Below are positions 1 through 7,419 of a stretch of DNA of 42,578 nucleotides, piece after piece (the stretch's first letter is position 1; every line of letters starts with the position of its first letter). The translations under genes were made by a program, and so were the position numbers. The stretch spans positions 1 to 42,578 of the forward strand of contig JAPLSO010000013.1 of the NCBI GenBank assembly GCA_026398595.1. Reading direction: 5' to 3'. The stretch is from Spirochaetota bacterium. GTDB taxonomy: Bacteria; Spirochaetota; Spirochaetia; Treponematales; Rectinemataceae. A model generated the notes under the pieces. It worked only from the letters and a program-made list of their open reading frames with translations, did no database searches and was not told where the DNA came from.

Positions 1-855
1 GCCGCAGGGTCCCGATATCTTGAGGGAGTTGAGCGAGAGGTTCTGGTCCTTGGCCATCTTGATGGAGACGGGGTTGAGCCTGTCGGAGATGCCATGGCAG
101 CAGAGTATCCTGCCGCAGACGCCGCAGCCTCCGATGACCCGCGCCTCATCCCTGACCCCGATCTGGCGGAGTTCTATCCTGGTCTTGAAGATGGAGACGA
201 GGTCTTTGACCAACTCACGGAAATCCACGCGTGATTCGGCGGCAAAGTAGAAGAGGATCTTGGGCTCGTCGATAAGGTAATGGGCGGAGACGAGCTTCAT
301 AGGGAGATTTCGCGCCCAGATCTTGTCGCGGCAGAGCTCGAAGGCTTTATTTTCCTTCTCGGCGTTTTCCTTGAGGCGGCGCAGATCGTCTATCCCCGCT
401 GGCCGTTCTATCGCGACGATCTCGTCCGAGTTGGCGAGGTCTTTATCGTCGATCCTCCCGGCGACAACGAGGGCACGGGACGGAATGAACCTGGGCTGGG
501 GAGCCTCCTCCGCGGCCTGAGGCTCGGCTATTTCCGATTCCAGGGCGAGAACCGCCTCGGAGGCGGCTTCAGATTCTGATTCAGCGATGGGCTCCGGGGA
601 AGAAGCGAAGGGGCCCTCGAGTATAGCCTCCAGTTCGTTTAAGGTCCTGAAATGGGGCCATTCGCCCTTGGGCGACTCGTAGTAGCCAAAGAAGCTTTCG
701 CAGGAATGAAGAATCTTGAGCCTGTATAGGGTCTCGGGTAGTTTCTCCTGGGCCGTCGACTCGCGCTGCCTCCCCTGATGTCCGGAACTATTCCTCTCGA
801 GGTCTTCGAGTCGTTCGAGATCTTCTATGAGGATATCCTTCCGATCGTCGGACAT
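1..855 (-). CDS. ricT: RicT/YaaT-type PSP1-domain protein, C-terminus cut by window edge
   Basis: Reads leftward off the window; 285 codons are visible. The C-terminal part is a clear PSP1/YaaT (RicT) domain: a Cys-rich stretch at about residues 240-255 (GGCGVCGRILCC), then IKMAKDQNLSLNSLKISG and another GPCG. In Bacillus RicT these cysteines help bind an Fe-S cluster within the RicA-RicF-RicT (Y) complex, which affects RNA processing; ricA and ricF are not seen here. The start is ATG at 855 with AAGGAG nine bases upstream. The first roughly 170 residues are unusual: an acidic opening, a short segment around YRLKILHSCESFFGYYES, then an Ala/Glu-rich linker, instead of the compact N-terminus normal for the family. 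It follows the bactofilin gene after a 152-base repeat-rich gap and may be the last gene of that operon. Family assignment is firm; the molecular role in this organism is inferred. Confidence 0.88.
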   Translation of the reverse strand, partial: MSDDRKDILIEDLERLEDLERNSSGHQGRQRESTAQEKLPETLYRLKILHSCESFFGYYESPKGEWPHFRTLNELEAILEGPFASSPEPIAESESEAASEAVLALESEIAEPQAAEEAPQPRFIPSRALVVAGRIDDKDLANSDEIVAIERPAGIDDLRRLKENAEKENKAFELCRDKIWARNLPMKLVSAHYLIDEPKILFYFAAESRVDFRELVKDLVSIFKTRIELRQIGVRDEARVIGGCGVCGRILCCHGISDRLNPVSIKMAKDQNLSLNSLKISGPCG

Positions 856-918
856 CGGTTCTAACTCCTTGTCTATACCCCGCGCGGAGATCCGCGTCAG
901 GCTGAATCATCATACCAT

Positions 919-1020
919 GCCGGCTGAATAATGAATACCGAGGCTTGGCCATAGTAATGGCTTGGCCATAGTAATGGCCTGCCATAGTATTAGCCGAATT
1001 TCCTGGCTTATTCAGCCGGC
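919..1020. repeat. 13-bp perfect inverted repeat flanking the tandem repeats
   Basis: GCCGGCTGAATAA at 919-931 is exactly repeated in inverse orientation at 1008-1020, the latter containing the last codons and stop of the bactofilin gene. The arms are 76 bases apart and enclose the 17-bp tandem repeats. In minus-strand RNA the whole spacer could fold into one long stem between the bactofilin and ricT messages. There is no U tract, so a simple intrinsic terminator is unlikely. Confidence 0.6.
942..993. repeat. 17-bp tandem repeat, about three copies
   Basis: Between ricT and the bactofilin gene the unit GGCTTGGCCATAGTAAT occurs at 942-958 and again, identically, at 959-975. A degenerate third copy follows at 976-993. 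No open frame of interest covers it. It lies inside the larger inverted repeat listed separately. Confidence 0.85.
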
Positions 1021-1367
1021 CGGCCGACCCTGCCTGAGTAGATCGCGCCTTCTTCCATCGAAAAGCGCCGCGATCGGATGTCGCCTTGCACACGGGCCGA
1101 CGGCGTAAGGCGTACGGCGTCCTCGGCCTCGATGGAGCCCGAAATCCTGCCCGCGACGACGACGTCTCTTCCCTTGATATCAGCCTTGATTTTGGCTCCC
1201 GCGGCGACGACGATGTTCTCTTCGGATTCCAGACTGCCGATGCACTCGCCTTCGACCCACAGGAAGCCGCCACAGGAGAGCCTGCCTTCGACCTTGACCC
1301 CAAGGCCGACCACGCAGTCGAGCGTCCCCTTCCGTTTTTCGCCCTTCGAGGCTTCACGCTTTTTCAA
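1008..1367 (-). CDS. Bactofilin (polymer-forming cytoskeletal protein)
   Basis: A 119-residue protein with a central repeated beta-strand pattern typical of the bactofilin (DUF583) right-handed beta-helix: alternating hydrophobic residues with recurring G-x-V/I motifs such as EGRLSCGG, GECIGSLES and AGRISGSIEAEDAV. Bactofilins polymerise without nucleotide into filaments, often at the inner membrane, and position cell-wall enzymes. Short basic N-terminal and short C-terminal tails flank the core, giving a small family member. The start is TTG at 1367 with AGGAGG four bases upstream; the stop of the upstream M23 peptidase gene overlaps this ribosome-binding site, so translation is probably coupled. 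Pairing of a bactofilin with an M23 peptidase is known from other bacteria with curved or helical cells and suggests a role in local peptidoglycan remodelling. Confidence 0.9.
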   Translation of the reverse strand: MKKREASKGEKRKGTLDCVVGLGVKVEGRLSCGGFLWVEGECIGSLESEENIVVAAGAKIKADIKGRDVVVAGRISGSIEAEDAVRLTPSARVQGDIRSRRFSMEEGAIYSGRVGRPAE

Positions 1368-1375
1368 ACACCCTC

Positions 1376-2431
1376 CTAAGGTCTGAATTCGATCGTCTCC
1401 TGCCGCTTGTTGAGAAAGCGCAGGGGGTCGATGATGCTCATGCCCAGATGGACCTCGTAATGAAGATGGGGACCCGTCGTCTGGCCCGTGTTTCCCAGGG
1501 TGGCGATCACCTGCCCTTGCGTCACGATCTGGCCGATACTCACCTTGAAGGCTCTCAGGTGGCCGTAGCGGGTGAGGAACCCGTGGCTGTGCTGGATCGT
1601 GACGGCATTGCCGAGTGTGCCATCGTAGCTAGCCGCTATCACCTTGCCGTCGGCCGTCGCCACGATGGGATCGCCCGTATGAAAGGTGGAGATATCGATG
1701 CCGGAATGCAGGTACCATTGGCCCGAGGAGAAGGGGTTTTCGTTCTGTCCAAAATACATCGAGACGTGGCCTATCCCGCCCTGGATGGGCCAGATATTCG
1801 GGATTTCAGACATGATCTCCTTTTGCCCCGCGAGAATGGTGGAAGCCTTTTCGAGGCCCGGCACCGCGCTGTCCAGGTAGCCGGTCAGATCCTTGAGTCG
1901 CGCCAGCTCTCGGTTTCCGAGGTCTCCCGACTCGGGCATATTGAGGAGGGATGTCAGGCCGGCGACGCCGAGAGCTCTATTCACCGAGACGTCCAAATCC
2001 GCTCCATCCTCGTTCTTAGCGACGGCAGCAAGGAGGCCCGAGAGGCTGGCCTCGAACTTCAGAGCCGAGCCGGATAGGGTTTCGACCCTGTCCCTGAGGT
2101 TGTCGACCATGACCCTGGACTCGGCTAAATCACGCTTGGCTATTTCGAGGTCGACGAAGACGTAGGCGAAACGGGAGACGGCGAAGATGGCGAAACCGAA
2201 GAGGCCGATAAAAGCAAGCGCGATGAGGCTCAAGGAGAGATTGTTGATCCTGAGGCGGCGCGAAGGACGAGCGGCCTCGGGGATGATCTCGATGAAAGTC
2301 CGGCGCCGCGCCCAGGCCAGGATCCTCGCAAAGGCGGCTGCGAGCCAGCCGAAGAGGGCTTTCGAACCGGCGACGAGCTTGGCATAGAGAAGTTTTTCCT
2401 TCTTCTTATATCCGCTTAGGCCCTCGGGCAC
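1376..2431 (-). CDS. Membrane-anchored M23 family peptidase (LytM/endopeptidase type)
   Basis: A 351-residue protein. A basic N-terminus is followed by one membrane span at about residues 65-88, a periplasmic helical/coiled segment (about 90-210), and an M23 zinc-peptidase domain (about 215-345). The metal and catalytic residues are present: H242 and D246 in HSGID, H291 in RYGHL, and H322/H324 in PHLHYE. All four being present argues for an active peptidoglycan cross-link endopeptidase rather than a degenerate LytM factor. The start is GTG at 2431, chosen for the AAGGAG located seven bases upstream. It is first in an operon with the bactofilin gene (8-base gap) and probably ricT. By analogy with bactofilin-peptidase pairs elsewhere, the bactofilin may localise this enzyme to shape the cell; that link is inferred. 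Confidence 0.9.
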   Translation of the reverse strand: MPEGLSGYKKKEKLLYAKLVAGSKALFGWLAAAFARILAWARRRTFIEIIPEAARPSRRLRINNLSLSLIALAFIGLFGFAIFAVSRFAYVFVDLEIAKRDLAESRVMVDNLRDRVETLSGSALKFEASLSGLLAAVAKNEDGADLDVSVNRALGVAGLTSLLNMPESGDLGNRELARLKDLTGYLDSAVPGLEKASTILAGQKEIMSEIPNIWPIQGGIGHVSMYFGQNENPFSSGQWYLHSGIDISTFHTGDPIVATADGKVIAASYDGTLGNAVTIQHSHGFLTRYGHLRAFKVSIGQIVTQGQVIATLGNTGQTTGPHLHYEVHLGMSIIDPLRFLNKRQETIEFRP

Positions 2432-2530
2432 TTATATCTCCTTGCTCGAAAACGACAAAGCAGTGGTACTTTAGCACCTCGGCCGCGACGCTGTCAAATC
2501 CGGTCCGAGCCGGCATATCCGCGGCTGGTG

Positions 2531-2560
2531 ATGACACTGCGGGTCAAAATTTGCTATATT
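2531..2560 (+). promoter_or_regulatory. Likely sigma-70-type promoter of htpG
   Basis: ATGACA at 2531-2536 (5/6 to TTGACA) and TATATT at 2555-2560 are separated by 18 bases, in an AT-rich patch about 40 bases before the htpG start. No CIRCE-type inverted repeat was seen, so heat control, if present, does not look HrcA-dependent. Prediction by eye only. Confidence 0.5.
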
Positions 2561-2601
2561 TCACCTATACGAATAAACCACATTACTCGAAAGAGGTATC
2601 T

Positions 2602-4488
2602 ATGGCTAAGCATCAATTTAAAACAGAAGTTTCCAAGCTCCTCGAGCTGATCACCCACTCGCTCTACTCCCATAAGGAAATCTTCCTTCGCGAACTCGTC
2701 TCCAACGCCTCGGACGCCATCGACAAACTGCGCTACCTGACTATCTCCGACGACGCTTATAAGACCATCACCTTCGATCCGAAGATCACGGTCTTCGTTG
2801 ACGCCAAGGCCAAGACCATCACCTTGTCGGACAACGGCGTCGGCATGGACGAGGACGAACTCGCCGACAATCTCGGCACTATAGCCCGTTCGGGTACCCG
2901 GACTTTCATGGAGAAGCTCTCCGACAGCGAAAGGAAGGACTCCAACCTCATCGGCCAGTTCGGCGTGGGATTCTATTCCATCTTCATGATCGCCGAAAAG
3001 GCGGAGGTCTTAAGCCGCACGGCCGGGGAGGACGCGGCATTCCGCTGGGAGAGCAACGGGAAAGGCAGCTTTACGGTGGAACCCGCTCTGCGCGAGGGCT
3101 TCGGCACCGATATCGTCCTCCATGTCAACGCCGAGGGCGGGGAGTACCTCTCCCGCTGGTCGCTGGAAGCTCTGCTCAAGAAGTATTCAAACCACATAGC
3201 CTATCCCATCCACCTCGTGTCGCAGGAACCTAAATACGACGACAAGGGCAAGGAGAACGGGACAGAGTTCAAGGACGAGCAGACCAACACGGCCCAGGCC
3301 CTTTGGCGCAGGTCCAAATCCGAGCTCGTCGACAAGGACTACCTCGACTTCTATAAATCCTTCTCAGGCGAGGATGAGGAACCCCTGCTTTGGATCCACA
3401 CGAAGGGTGAGGGCACCATCGAGTACAACTCCCTCTTCTACATCCCCTCCAAGGTGCCCGGGGACCTCTACTACCCCGTGAGCCAGCAGGGCGTCAAACT
3501 TTACATTAGGCGCGTCTTCATCACAGACCGGGAGACCAACTTCCTGCCCCAGTACTTCCGTTTCGTGCGCGGCGTCGTGGACTCCGACGACCTGCCCCTC
3601 AACATCTCGCGGGAAATCCTCCAGCAGAACCGGGTAATGACGACCATCCAGCAGGCCTCCCTCAAGAAGATATTCTCCGAACTCGAATCCCTCGCGAAAA
3701 ATAACTCTGAGAAATATTTAAAGTTCGTCGAGCTTTTCAATCCCCAACTCAAGGAAGGCATCATCTCCGACTGGCAGAACCAGAAAACCCTCCTCGGCCT
3801 CGTACGCTACAAGAGCACGAGCGTCGAGGGCTGGACCAGGCTCGAGGACTACAAGACGCGGGCTGGGGACAGGAAGGTCATCTATTACATCACCGGCAAC
3901 AGCGAGGAGCGCCTCCGCGCCAGCCCCTTGCTCGAAGTCTTCGCCGCCAAGGGCGTCGAGGTTCTCATCGGGCCCGACGAGATCGACGAGCTCGCTTTCA
4001 ATTCCATAGGCCAGTACGAGGGCCTCTCCTTTAAAAGCGTCAACCACGTGGACTCGGATGAAGTTCTGGGCAAGACCGAAGGCGGGGACGAGGTTGCGGG
4101 TAAAAAGGCCGTCGAGGCCGCCAAACGTATCCTGGGCGAAAGGGTGAAGGACGTCCGCCTCTCAAAGCGGCTCGCCAAGAGCCCCTCATGCGTCGTCATG
4201 GACTCGGACGACCCCACTCTCCAGTACCGAGAACTGATGAAGCGCCTTTCAGGAGTCGAAACGCCCGAACCTACGCCCATCCTCGAGCTCAATCCCAGTC
4301 ATCCCCTCATCGCACGGCTTGCGACGATGGAAGAAAAGCACGCGGCTATGCCTGAGGACGCCGTGGCGGCGGCGGACGAAGAGGACCTGGCCTGCATTCT
4401 CCTCGACCAGGCCCTCCTGGCCGAAGGGCAGAAGTTCATCAAGCCGGCCGAGTTCATCGAGCGGCTCAACCGTCAGCTGGCCAAATAG
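2602..4488 (+). CDS. htpG: Molecular chaperone HtpG (bacterial Hsp90)
   Basis: A 628-residue cytosolic ATP-dependent chaperone of normal length. The start at 2602 gives MAKHQFKTEV, the family's usual beginning, with GAAAGAGG upstream; longer in-frame starts lack support. The N-terminal GHKL ATPase domain carries ELVSNASDAIDK, the DNGVGM loop and GQFGVGFYS. The middle domain contains the conserved SREILQQNRV segment, and the C-terminal dimerisation domain ends near residue 628. The long Asp/Glu-rich charged linker of eukaryotic Hsp90 is absent, as expected. HtpG assists late folding of client proteins, especially under stress. It has a probable promoter of its own, and rlmE follows without any gap, so both are likely on one transcript. 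Confidence 0.97.
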   Translation: MAKHQFKTEVSKLLELITHSLYSHKEIFLRELVSNASDAIDKLRYLTISDDAYKTITFDPKITVFVDAKAKTITLSDNGVGMDEDELADNLGTIARSGTRTFMEKLSDSERKDSNLIGQFGVGFYSIFMIAEKAEVLSRTAGEDAAFRWESNGKGSFTVEPALREGFGTDIVLHVNAEGGEYLSRWSLEALLKKYSNHIAYPIHLVSQEPKYDDKGKENGTEFKDEQTNTAQALWRRSKSELVDKDYLDFYKSFSGEDEEPLLWIHTKGEGTIEYNSLFYIPSKVPGDLYYPVSQQGVKLYIRRVFITDRETNFLPQYFRFVRGVVDSDDLPLNISREILQQNRVMTTIQQASLKKIFSELESLAKNNSEKYLKFVELFNPQLKEGIISDWQNQKTLLGLVRYKSTSVEGWTRLEDYKTRAGDRKVIYYITGNSEERLRASPLLEVFAAKGVEVLIGPDEIDELAFNSIGQYEGLSFKSVNHVDSDEVLGKTEGGDEVAGKKAVEAAKRILGERVKDVRLSKRLAKSPSCVVMDSDDPTLQYRELMKRLSGVETPEPTPILELNPSHPLIARLATMEEKHAAMPEDAVAAADEEDLACILLDQALLAEGQKFIKPAEFIERLNRQLAK

Positions 4489-5133
4489 ATGGCAGGATAC
4501 GAAAAACCGGACTTCTGGAGCATCAAGGCCAGGAAAGAGGGCTATCCCGCCCGCTCGGTCTACAAACTCGAGGAGATCGTCGCCAAGTTCGGCCTCCTGA
4601 AGAAAGGGAGCTCTCCCGGTCCCGGCATCCTCGACATCGGCGCGGCCCCGGGCTCCTGGAGCCTCTGGCTGCTCAAGGCCCTGGGCGGCCGCGGCCGGCT
4701 TATCGCCGTCGACATCCAGGACCTGGGCATCTCCCCGGCCGACGCCAATTTTAGCTTCCTCAAGGGCTCCATCCTGGACGAAGCGGTCCGCGCTCAACTC
4801 CGCGCCGCCGGGCCCTATTCCCTCGTCGTCTCCGACGCCGCCCCATCCACAACCGGCAGCCGGCTCGTGGACCAATCACGGTCCGAGGAGCTCGTCGAGG
4901 CCGTCATGGGACTTGCCGTAGAGGTCCTGGGACCCGGCGGCGCCCTTGTCATGAAGATCTTCCAGGGAGGCGAGGAGAAGCGGTTGATTTCAGAATTAAA
5001 GAAGAGCTTTGCACGAGCGCGCGGCTTCAAGCCCGAGGTCTGCAGAGCCGAATCCTTCGAGACCTATCTGGTGGCGATGGGGTTCAAGTCCCAGCCCGGG
5101 GTCCGGAAAATGACCGTCCCTTCTTCCCCATAA
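4489..5133 (+). CDS. rlmE: RlmE/FtsJ 23S rRNA 2'-O-methyltransferase
   Basis: A 214-residue SAM-dependent methyltransferase. The SAM-binding motif is GAAPGSW at 51-57. The catalytic tetrad known for RrmJ/RlmE appears as K26 (SVYKLEE), D116 (VVSDAAPS), K156 (VMKIFQGGE) and E191 (SFETYLVA). RlmE methylates the 2'-OH of U2552 in 23S rRNA at a late step of 50S assembly and is heat induced in E. coli, which fits its position directly after htpG. ATG begins on the base after the htpG stop. The last 15 or so residues are not part of the conserved domain and are encoded in a 50-base convergent overlap with the ptsN-like gene. Confidence 0.95.
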   Translation: MAGYEKPDFWSIKARKEGYPARSVYKLEEIVAKFGLLKKGSSPGPGILDIGAAPGSWSLWLLKALGGRGRLIAVDIQDLGISPADANFSFLKGSILDEAVRAQLRAAGPYSLVVSDAAPSTTGSRLVDQSRSEELVEAVMGLAVEVLGPGGALVMKIFQGGEEKRLISELKKSFARARGFKPEVCRAESFETYLVAMGFKSQPGVRKMTVPSSP

Positions 5134-5629
5134 ATTCAAGCAGTTCTTTTTTCTGCGGGCGCTGGGCCGCGAGGAGCCTGAAGGATTTGTCCTGGACGAG
5201 ACGGGCGATAGCCGAAAGCGTCGACAGATGCTGTTCGGGAACGGCGGAAAGGACGAGGAAAATTGTCGTCACAGGCAGCCCGTCGGGGGCGCACCAGTCC
5301 ACGGGGACCTCGAGGTAACCGACGGCGACCAGGGCATCCTCGGGATTGGAGAGCATCATGTGCCGCGGATGGGGCAGGGCAAAACCCTCGCCCAGAGCCG
5401 TGGACGCCAGGGATTCGCGCTCCAGAAGGGCAGCCCTTAACCTGGATTTATCGAGCCCTTTGGGCAGCCTCATCAGCCTTACCGCTGAGGAAATCACTTC
5501 TTCCGGCGTCGAACCTTTAAGATTGAAATAGACATCGCTGTGGTCGATCAGCGAGGAAAGCCGTTCTGGCATGACCATACCCCCGCTCAAAAAGAGCCCT
5601 TGCACCTTGTTGGATAGATTAGTCTTCAT
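5084..5629 (-). CDS. ptsN: PTS EIIA type-2 (PtsN/fructose-IIA-like) domain protein
   Basis: A 181-residue single-domain protein of the PTS IIA fructose/nitrogen family. The conserved phosphorylation-site region is GEGFALPHPRH, with H87 the probable phospho-acceptor; following segments such as VPVDWCAPDG fit the family fold. No IIB or IIC domain is attached and no transporter genes lie nearby, so a regulatory role (IIA-Ntr-like) is more likely than sugar uptake. The ATG start at 5629 lacks a good ribosome-binding site; ATGs at residues 18 and 20 are alternatives. It begins nine bases after the lipoprotein gene and is probably co-transcribed with it. Its non-conserved C-terminus overlaps rlmE by 50 bases on the opposite strand. 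Confidence 0.85.
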   Translation of the reverse strand: MKTNLSNKVQGLFLSGGMVMPERLSSLIDHSDVYFNLKGSTPEEVISSAVRLMRLPKGLDKSRLRAALLERESLASTALGEGFALPHPRHMMLSNPEDALVAVGYLEVPVDWCAPDGLPVTTIFLVLSAVPEQHLSTLSAIARLVQDKSFRLLAAQRPQKKELLEFMGKKGRSFSGPRAGT

Positions 5630-5638
5630 CCCGGGTCA

Positions 5639-6229
5639 TCACTCGACCGCGAACGAACGGACATAGGGAGCAAGCCCCGCGGCGTTCACGTCCATCATCA
5701 CGCGAAGTGGACGATTGAGGGGATTCTTGCCTACCAATACGATGTAGAATTGGCTCCTCCCTCTCGGTGCCGTGAAGGATTCACCAGGCACGTAAAAATC
5801 CTCGATGAGGGCTTCCAGATTGATAGCCTTCGCCTCGCCCTCGTTCGCGCCATCGTCATTGCTTCTTCCCCCCCCCCACGATCGCCAATACTCCTTGAAA
5901 TCCTCTTTACTCCATAACCAAAGCGAGGAATTCCCATCCTTGTCCTTGATGGTGATCGTGAGCTGGATGAATGTCGCGTTCAGCAGTTCGGTAGAAAGCC
6001 TAAGGACGACGAAATCGTTCGGTTTGCCCCTCACGAGGCCAGTAGGCGCTATGAACGGGTCAATTTTCTGGTCTATGCCAAACTTTGCGGTGACCTGCTT
6101 TCGGGAAAGCAGCTCGACTTCGACCCTGCTCGTAGTGATCGGAGGCGCCGAAGCGCAGGACATCACGGACAAGGCTATGACGATAGAGGCAAGCAACCGA
6201 GGCAGACAGTGATTTTTTTTGAACCCCAT
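5639..6229 (-). CDS. Putative lipoprotein of unknown function with a G10 tract
   Basis: A 196-residue protein with a lipoprotein signal peptide: basic N-terminus, hydrophobic core, lipobox-like SVMSC with the cysteine at residue 25. The mature part is mostly beta-strand-like (VVLRLSTELLNATFIQLTI, FYIVLVGKN) and resembles no family I can name. A ten-G run in the coding strand (5868-5877) encodes W-G-G-G at about residues 118-121, and an A8 run lies at codons 4-6. Length change in either would shift the frame; in one shifted frame translation would end near 5731. The ATG has no visible Shine-Dalgarno sequence and sits just 15 bases after the upstream terminator's U tract. Expression may therefore depend on read-through from the barrel-protein gene. 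ptsN follows by nine bases. Confidence 0.75.
   Translation of the reverse strand: MGFKKNHCLPRLLASIVIALSVMSCASAPPITTSRVEVELLSRKQVTAKFGIDQKIDPFIAPTGLVRGKPNDFVVLRLSTELLNATFIQLTITIKDKDGNSSLWLWSKEDFKEYWRSWGGGRSNDDGANEGEAKAINLEALIEDFYVPGESFTAPRGRSQFYIVLVGKNPLNRPLRVMMDVNAAGLAPYVRSFAVE
5868..5877. repeat. C10/G10 homopolymer inside a coding region
   Basis: Ten consecutive C on the given strand (G10 in the coding strand) within the lipoprotein gene. Tracts of this length are typical slippage sites for phase variation and are rare in ordinary coding DNA. The sequence as given is in the full-length reading frame. Confidence 0.9.
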
Positions 6230-6244
6230 GAAACTGATGATAGC

Positions 6245-6277
6245 AAAAAAAAAGCCGGCTCACAAGAGCTGGCTTTT
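6245..6277 (-). terminator. Rho-independent terminator of the barrel-protein gene
   Basis: Arms at 6250-6261 and 6266-6277 form a 12-bp stem with one G-U pair and a four-base loop. In minus-strand RNA it ends in nine U residues (A9 on the plus strand, 6245-6253). It lies 23 bases after the stop codon at 6300. Confidence 0.9.
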
Positions 6278-6299
6278 CGAGTATTAAGACTCTGTCAAC

Positions 6300-7229
6300 T
6301 TAGAAAGAGAGCTCGCATTCGAGCGGCAGGTAGATCTTGCCAGTGACGGCGTTGTAGTTCACGCCGAGCTTCACATCGCCCGCGGCGAAGTTCATCATGA
6401 CGTAGGGGTTAACATCAACGCCATTGTTCCCGTACCAGTTGTTGACGCCGTTGTCATAGGAGGCCTTCAGGCCGACTGCGAACGGATTAAGAGCATACTG
6501 GATCATGACTTTGGCGCTATAGCCGATAGCAGGGGTCAGACTGAAGTTGCCATCGAGGCCGAGATTGAACCCGGGAACGAGGCTGGAAGAACCGGCGGTG
6601 AAATAGATGGTATTGGCGGTGCCGACGTTCTTGAAGCCGACTTTCGCGGTCAGGCCCTTGACGGCCTTGACGTCAACGCCGACCCAAGCTTCGCTGTTGA
6701 CCATGCGATAGCCGCCGACGACCGTGACGAGATCGGGAACGGCGTAGGACACGCCACCGGCGAACTTGTAACCATTGGTTCCGACCGGGCAGAACACGGC
6801 GGCGGTGAAGCCGCTCACGGCGCCAAGGACTTCGACGCCCTCTTCAGAGTTCGCGGAGCGGGTGGAGAAGCCGTTGCCGTCGATGTAGGAGGAGAGGCGG
6901 GCGGGCGCTTCGCGGAGCTTACCAGCCTTGAGCTGGAGGCCGAAAGCCGGAGCGAGGTTGTAGGTGAGAGAATAGTTGCGGAACGCAGCAAACATGTCGC
7001 TGGAACCAATAGTAGTAGCCGAGAACGCCATATCCGTCGCCTTGTAGTTGAAGTAGGTCTCGGTGTAGAGGCTATAGGTGCCAGTGGTGGTAGCCGTGCT
7101 GTTGTACAGATCAGCCTCGGCGTCACCATATGCGCCAAAGGTCAGCGCGGGAGCGGGAACAGCAGCGGCCTGGGCGAAAACAGCTCCGGCCATCGAGAGC
7201 GCGAGAAGCAGGACGATAAGCTTCTTCAT
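6300..7229 (-). CDS. Outer-membrane beta-barrel (porin-like) protein
   Basis: A 309-residue exported protein. A typical signal peptide (MKKLIVLLLALSMAGAVFA, cleavage near AFA-QA) is followed by repeated amphipathic beta-strands with alternating Gly/aromatic residues (for example GVDVKAVKGLTAKVGFKNVG, YSAKVMIQYALNPFAVGLKA). It ends in a terminal Phe (LECELSF), the usual outer-membrane barrel assembly signal. Codon use is markedly biased compared with neighbours. With the strong promoter, an AAGGAGG ribosome-binding site and its own terminator, this implies a very abundant protein. It is monocistronic apart from possible read-through. No specific porin family can be named from sequence alone; a general diffusion channel is the simplest guess. 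Confidence 0.82.
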   Translation of the reverse strand: MKKLIVLLLALSMAGAVFAQAAAVPAPALTFGAYGDAEADLYNSTATTTGTYSLYTETYFNYKATDMAFSATTIGSSDMFAAFRNYSLTYNLAPAFGLQLKAGKLREAPARLSSYIDGNGFSTRSANSEEGVEVLGAVSGFTAAVFCPVGTNGYKFAGGVSYAVPDLVTVVGGYRMVNSEAWVGVDVKAVKGLTAKVGFKNVGTANTIYFTAGSSSLVPGFNLGLDGNFSLTPAIGYSAKVMIQYALNPFAVGLKASYDNGVNNWYGNNGVDVNPYVMMNFAAGDVKLGVNYNAVTGKIYLPLECELSF

Positions 7230-7303
7230 TAGAAGTCCTCCTTGCAGTGTAAGAAGGGGGCCGCGCCGACGGCTCGGTAATCCCCTTTCCTAGGTTCTTT
7301 CAG

Positions 7304-7333
7304 AGTATATATCGGTCATTTTTTCAATGTCAA
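7304..7333 (-). promoter_or_regulatory. Strong sigma-70-like promoter of the barrel-protein gene
   Basis: Read on the minus strand: a perfect TTGACA (7328-7333), an 18-base spacer and TATACT (7304-7309). The leader would be about 70 bases, ending in AAGGAGG seven bases before ATG at 7229. The surroundings are AT-rich in an otherwise GC-rich window. Confidence 0.85.
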
Positions 7334-7419
7334 GCATTTTTTATTCAAGTTTATTAAGCAAAAAGCAAGAATATGCTATCCGAAGTTAATAAATCGTCGT
7401 AAAGACAGGGATTCGCGGC

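Noticed and set aside
20-579. Short plus-strand frames in the first 600 bases
   Set aside because: They are antisense to the convincing RicT reading frame, which runs unbroken from 855 to the left edge.
919-1020. Tandem repeats near ricT as a CRISPR remnant
   Set aside because: Repeats are 17 bp and directly adjacent without spacers, and no cas genes are present.
6285-6300. TTGACA right after the barrel-protein stop as promoter for the lipoprotein gene
   Set aside because: No -10-like hexamer lies 15-19 bases downstream; that region is the terminator stem.
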